From contig CM043700.1 of NCBI GenBank assembly GCA_023935145.1, positions 99,304,400-99,368,399 on the forward strand: a stretch of 64,000 bases of DNA, read 5' to 3'. Positions 60,692 to 64,000 of the stretch are shown one piece after another. Source of the stretch: Bretschneidera sinensis (taxonomy: Eukaryota; Streptophyta; Magnoliopsida; Brassicales; Akaniaceae). Under the pieces are notes generated by a model, which worked only from the letters and a program-made list of their open reading frames with translations, was not told where the DNA came from and made no database searches. Each line of letters starts with the position of its first letter. Positions within the stretch are counted from its first letter, which is position 1. Position numbers and translations under genes: made by a program.

Positions 60692-61885
60692 TGATGAGTG
60701 CCAAATATTGCATATTTTGGCCCTTTAATTTACATTTGTTAGCTTAGGAATTTGTTACTTTGAGTTGTTTTCGTTGTTTTACAGGTTTACAAGCTTGGAA
60801 AGAAATTTTACTAAATTGCTAGAATTGCTCATGCAGATCAGCCATTTTTGAGGATTAAACTGTATTGATTTAGGAAGAACCAGAAGATGAGCCATATATG
60901 CTTGGAAAGATCCGGATATCTATTTTTTGGGGAATTTTACGGATCAATAAATTTCTAGAGAAAGTTATGGTAGTTTTAGTAGACAAAGGTCAAAGAGCAA
61001 AAATTGGAATCTGCAGTATCCCACATCGGATTAGAAGCATATTGCACTTGTGATATTTCCCTATATAAGCCCTTTTTCACTTCATGTTTAATGTACAATT
61101 CCTGAGCCACTTTGGTGTTTACCGGTGGACGTCCGCTAGCATTCTGGTGGATCTGAAGGCGTTGCTACTACAAGGGGAAGCGCCGCCCGTCAGCGAGTGG
61201 AATTTCTCCCATGTAAAGTTATTTATTTATTTATTTTTATTTAGTTTTTGTAGTTTAATGTTTAGCACTTTTATTATGAATTATAGTTTCATAGTTATGA
61301 GTGGCTAGACTCTTCAGCTAAGGTTGAAGATGAAGCCCCGCCGTTGTTTGGCGTAGTAGTTCAGATTTGCTTGTACAAATCTGACAATTTTTAGTATAAA
61401 ATGTTATGTCAATTATTTGAGTTAATCTTATAATTGATTGAGTTTAAATTGTCTGTTGGATATTCTTTATGTTTCAACTGATGGATACATTGAATGCTTT
61501 TCGATTAAATTGGATTTCCTTTGTGATTTGTTAAGAGCGGATACATTGGATGCTTTTGGTTTAGTTGGGATATTCTTTATTTTTTGTCTTATAGTTGGAT
61601 TTATGGAATGTTTTGATAGGCTATATTTTTAGAACATATGTGCTTAACTTCGGTGGGGTGGATTTGGAAATCTTAGTGTTTTAATTATTAGTTTTTAAAT
61701 CAACTTAATTTAGTTTATATTTCTTTTGCAATATCATTTACAATTCGGAACTAGGTTAAGATAAAGTTAGTTTAGATAAAAAATATATTTTTACAACGCA
61801 ATTCCCTGTGGATTCGACATTGCACTTGCACAATGCTATACTGCAAACGACTCGTGCGCTTACGAGTAAATTAAAACTCACAACA
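60692..61885 (+). repeat. 3' LTR of Athila element (1194 bp)
   Basis: Pairs with 54796-55996. Ends CACAACA before CAAAC. Confidence 0.92.
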
Positions 61886-61890
61886 CAAAC

Positions 61891-63131
61891 ATGTAATTCT
61901 TTGAAAATATGACCTTGTCGAATTCAATAGAGACTCAAAAACCCTTTTTTTTTTATCTAAAAGATCAACATAAATTAGATTATTTCAAATTTATGGTACA
62001 TAGAAAACATTAAGAAGACTCAGATGCCTTTGGATGTGAAATCAATCTCGACCATTCCTTACCCACAAACTTTGATTCGTGGTGTTTCCTATTTGTACTT
62101 CTTATCCATTAGTAACTTCCTCGAATGTCTTGAGCATTCCTTTATCATTATACATATGGACAGTAGCACTAGAATCTAACCAATATCCAGACACCTCATT
62201 TGCCATATTAACCTCGGAGATTATATGCACAAGACTCATATCAGTAATCATTGATACAAGGTTCTCCTCAACCATGTTAACCTTGTTGACGTCTATACTT
62301 TTGTGAAATTTGCATTCATGAACATAGTGTCCAGGTTTACCACATACATGACATTTTCCTTTCTTCTTACCTACAGTCTTCTTAAACTTTCCTCCATTTT
62401 TAGCTTGTAAAGCATGCTTTTTAGTTTTGTTTGCCTCGATATGATGCACTTTAGGACCACTTTGAACATTATTACTTTTGTCACGTAAACAAGACTCTTC
62501 TTCAATACAAAGATGTTTTTGAATTTGTTTTAAAGTGTAGTCTTCAGTCTTATGCAACAATCTTTTTCCATGATCCTTCTAAGAAGGGGGAATTTTAGCT
62601 ATAATAGCCCCCACGTGGAATGATTCAGGCAAAATAATTTTTGAAGATCGAATTTTATTGACAATAACTTGTAATTCATATACTTGTTCTAAAACATGTT
62701 TATTGTCAACCATTTTAAAATCAAAGTATTGAAAAACTAAATACTTATTCATACATTCTTCCTCCGCTTTGTATATATATTCAAGAGCATTCCAAATATC
62801 ACGAGCAGATTTGATGTCGGTGAACAGATCATACAAGCGATCTAACAATGTATTAAGAATTTGCCTATGACAGAGCAACTCGTCCTCTATTTTTTTTTTC
62901 TTTCTGTAGTTGTTCGATCACTACTGTTTGAGGCTGCTCTCCTTCCTTAGGTATTGGATCATCAAGAATAGGCTACATATTAGGATCCAATATGTAAGAA
63001 ATTTTCAACACTGTAAGCAAAAACATAATCTTGTCTTCCCACCAGCCAAAATTATTTCCATTTAATTTGCAAAGCTTGACGAAGTCTTGATTCATCACCT
63101 TGAATGATTTTGTTTCCTTTTTGTTGGACAT
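61891..63131 (-). pseudogene. Large copia: gag and protease
   Basis: The ATG at 63131 starts gag (FKVMNQDFVKLCKLNGNNFG, then W-x-x-K block). At 62579-62878 it carries SARDIWNALEYIYKAEEE, a UBN2-type copia capsid block. The knuckle CHVCGKPGHYVHEC is perfect (about 62312-62353). The protease active site reads GYWLDSSATVHMY, with G of DSGA replaced by S. Lesions are a stop near 62975, a frameshift in an A-run near 62895 and a stop at 62579. Protease continues left until the Athila insertion. Confidence 0.85.
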
Positions 63132-63148
63132 TAATAAAGCCTTAAAAA

Positions 63149-63747
63149 TATTATAAAAATTGTAAATGAGAACAATATATGAGAATCAAGACTTAGAGGC
63201 ATGTTTTAAACATTGTCTTTAAGGCTTTATTCATCCCCACTTATATAAACAAGTTTGCTATGAGTTACAAATGAATAGTTAGTCCTCCAGGATATAACCA
63301 AGGCTTTTGTTTGAAGTCTGCAGATAGCAAAATCTGAAGAACTTCTTATTTAATTCTACTTTGAAATAATGAGAATATTTTGACAAAGTTTTGAGAAAAA
63401 GAAGAGAGAAGAAAGAATGAAAAATTATTAAGTTATGGAAGTGGGAAGTGATGGTATTTGTGGATGCAGAAGCACATCTTCAAATGATTTTGGAAAGACA
63501 TGTTTTTCTAGTTGGAAAGACATGATTTTTCTAAATTTAATGAGAGCCTTACAATCATGTCTATTAGTTTCTAACGAATCAGATCATTTCTGTTTAAAAA
63601 ACAGTTAAAAATTAATTAAAATCCCACACATTTTCTGTTCAAATCACAACCTTTGATTTAAACTGATGCGTTTTAGGTTTTCAAACAACCATTTACTCTC
63701 ATTTTAAAATGATCTAAAATCAACTCTAAATGTTGATTTTTCTAACA
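63149..63747 (-). repeat. 5' LTR of large copia (599 bp)
   Basis: Pairs with 48648-49226. Outer end TTTTTCTAACA, then target duplication TTTAT. Confidence 0.85.
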
Positions 63748-63808
63748 TTTATTTCTTTTATCTTTTTCCAATAGTTTGGATTAAAATTATATAGAGTTGT
63801 GATACTAC

Positions 63809-63976
63809 GGAACCAAGTTCATAGAAGTTACTATGGAATCGAGAAAATCCACCAGTAATCACAGGAAAATTGAGTGGTAACTTTGATATTTAATTTTGAT
63901 ACAATTACTATTCAATTTTCCCATGATTAGTAGTGGACTTTCTCGGTTCTGTGGTAACTCCCACAAAACCGGTTCC
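63809..63976. repeat. Imperfect foldback (MITE-like) element
   Basis: Left arm 63809-63877 (GGAACC...GAGTGG) and right arm about 63907-63976 (ends GGTTCC) are inverted copies with about a dozen mismatches; the loop is about 30 bp. No clear target duplication, so the superfamily is open. Confidence 0.65.
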
Positions 63977-64000
63977 ATGGGATCGAGACTCAATTATATA

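Larger units (their letters stand above)
54796..61885 (+). mobile_element. Ty3/gypsy Athila element, internally deleted
   Basis: LTRs TGATGAGTGCC...CTCACAAxA lie at 54796-55996 and 60692-61885, with target duplication CAAAC (54791-54795 and 61886-61890). The primer site TGGCGCTGTTGCCGTGGA is at 56003-56020, near the tRNA-Asp type usual for Athila. Gag and protease are long and recognisable. The RT breaks off just before its catalytic core at about 59424, and integrase is absent. Length 7.1 kb against the usual 10-12 kb. It lies opposite to its host copia. Confidence 0.92.
48648..63747 (-). mobile_element. Ty1/copia retrotransposon carrying two nested gypsy insertions
   Basis: LTRs 48648-49226 and 63149-63747 are flanked by TTTAT. 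A PPT (AAGTGGGGGAT, minus strand) adjoins the left LTR. Gag and protease lie at 61891-63131, integrase, RT and RNase H at 52237-54790. The protease reading breaks at the Athila insertion and resumes across it. A solo LTR sits at 49378-51689. Without the insertions the copia is about 5.7 kb, normal for copia. The outer LTR ends read TA rather than TG, and no initiator-Met primer site is visible between 5' LTR and gag. All genes carry stops. Confidence 0.88.

Overview
The window is nuclear DNA of a flowering plant, most likely a eudicot. The evidence is AT-rich sequence, genes with many GT-AG introns, dense nested plant LTR retrotransposons (Ty1/copia, and Ty3/gypsy of the Tekay/Del, Athila and Tat types), a LINE relic, a Stowaway-type MITE and a CACTA terminus. 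I see no bacterial features, rRNA, tRNA gene or CRISPR array.

Region 1 (1-15220) is a stack of insertions. A LINE reverse-transcriptase relic borders a tandem array with a period of about 145 bp. A copia element (873-14958, target duplication GTTTC) sits in that array. A Tekay-type chromovirus (1857-13379, duplication CTCAG) sits in the copia. A small internally deleted gypsy element (8040-10874) sits in the chromovirus gag. All three lie on the minus strand.

Region 2 (15221-33651) holds the only two host genes. On the plus strand, 17952-26218 is an 11-exon CCR4-type deadenylase gene. It carries two in-frame TGA codons and a one-base insertion, so I call it a pseudogene. A TRIM-like miniature LTR element lies in its ninth intron. 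A 4.9-kb copia element (26569-31440) lies just past its stop codon, and the 5' LTR of that copia has captured about 157 bp of plastid petB. Convergent to it on the minus strand, 32500-33267 is a two-exon, apparently intact gene for a 225-residue WW-domain protein of the CURLY FLAG LEAF 1 type.

Region 3 (33652-38877) is intergenic. It has a 1.8-kb non-autonomous LTR element, a possible solo LTR and a decayed Stowaway MITE.

Region 4 (38878-47687) is a decayed Tat-lineage gypsy element on the plus strand. It has a second RNase H domain and the end of an antisense coiled-coil ORF.

Region 5 (47688-64000) starts with an unpaired CACTA end. A 15.1-kb copia (48648-63747, duplication TTTAT, minus strand) follows. 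It contains a solo LTR of a Tekay-like family (49378-51689) and an internally deleted Athila element (54796-61885, duplication CAAAC, plus strand). An imperfect foldback element closes the window.

Apart from the WW-domain gene, every coding region seen is broken by stops, frameshifts or deletions. The base changes look mostly like C-to-T decay, as expected of silenced, methylated repeats. Boundaries of LTRs with a matching target duplication are exact. Those of the Tat, TRIM-like and 26569 copia elements are supported by LTR homology only.
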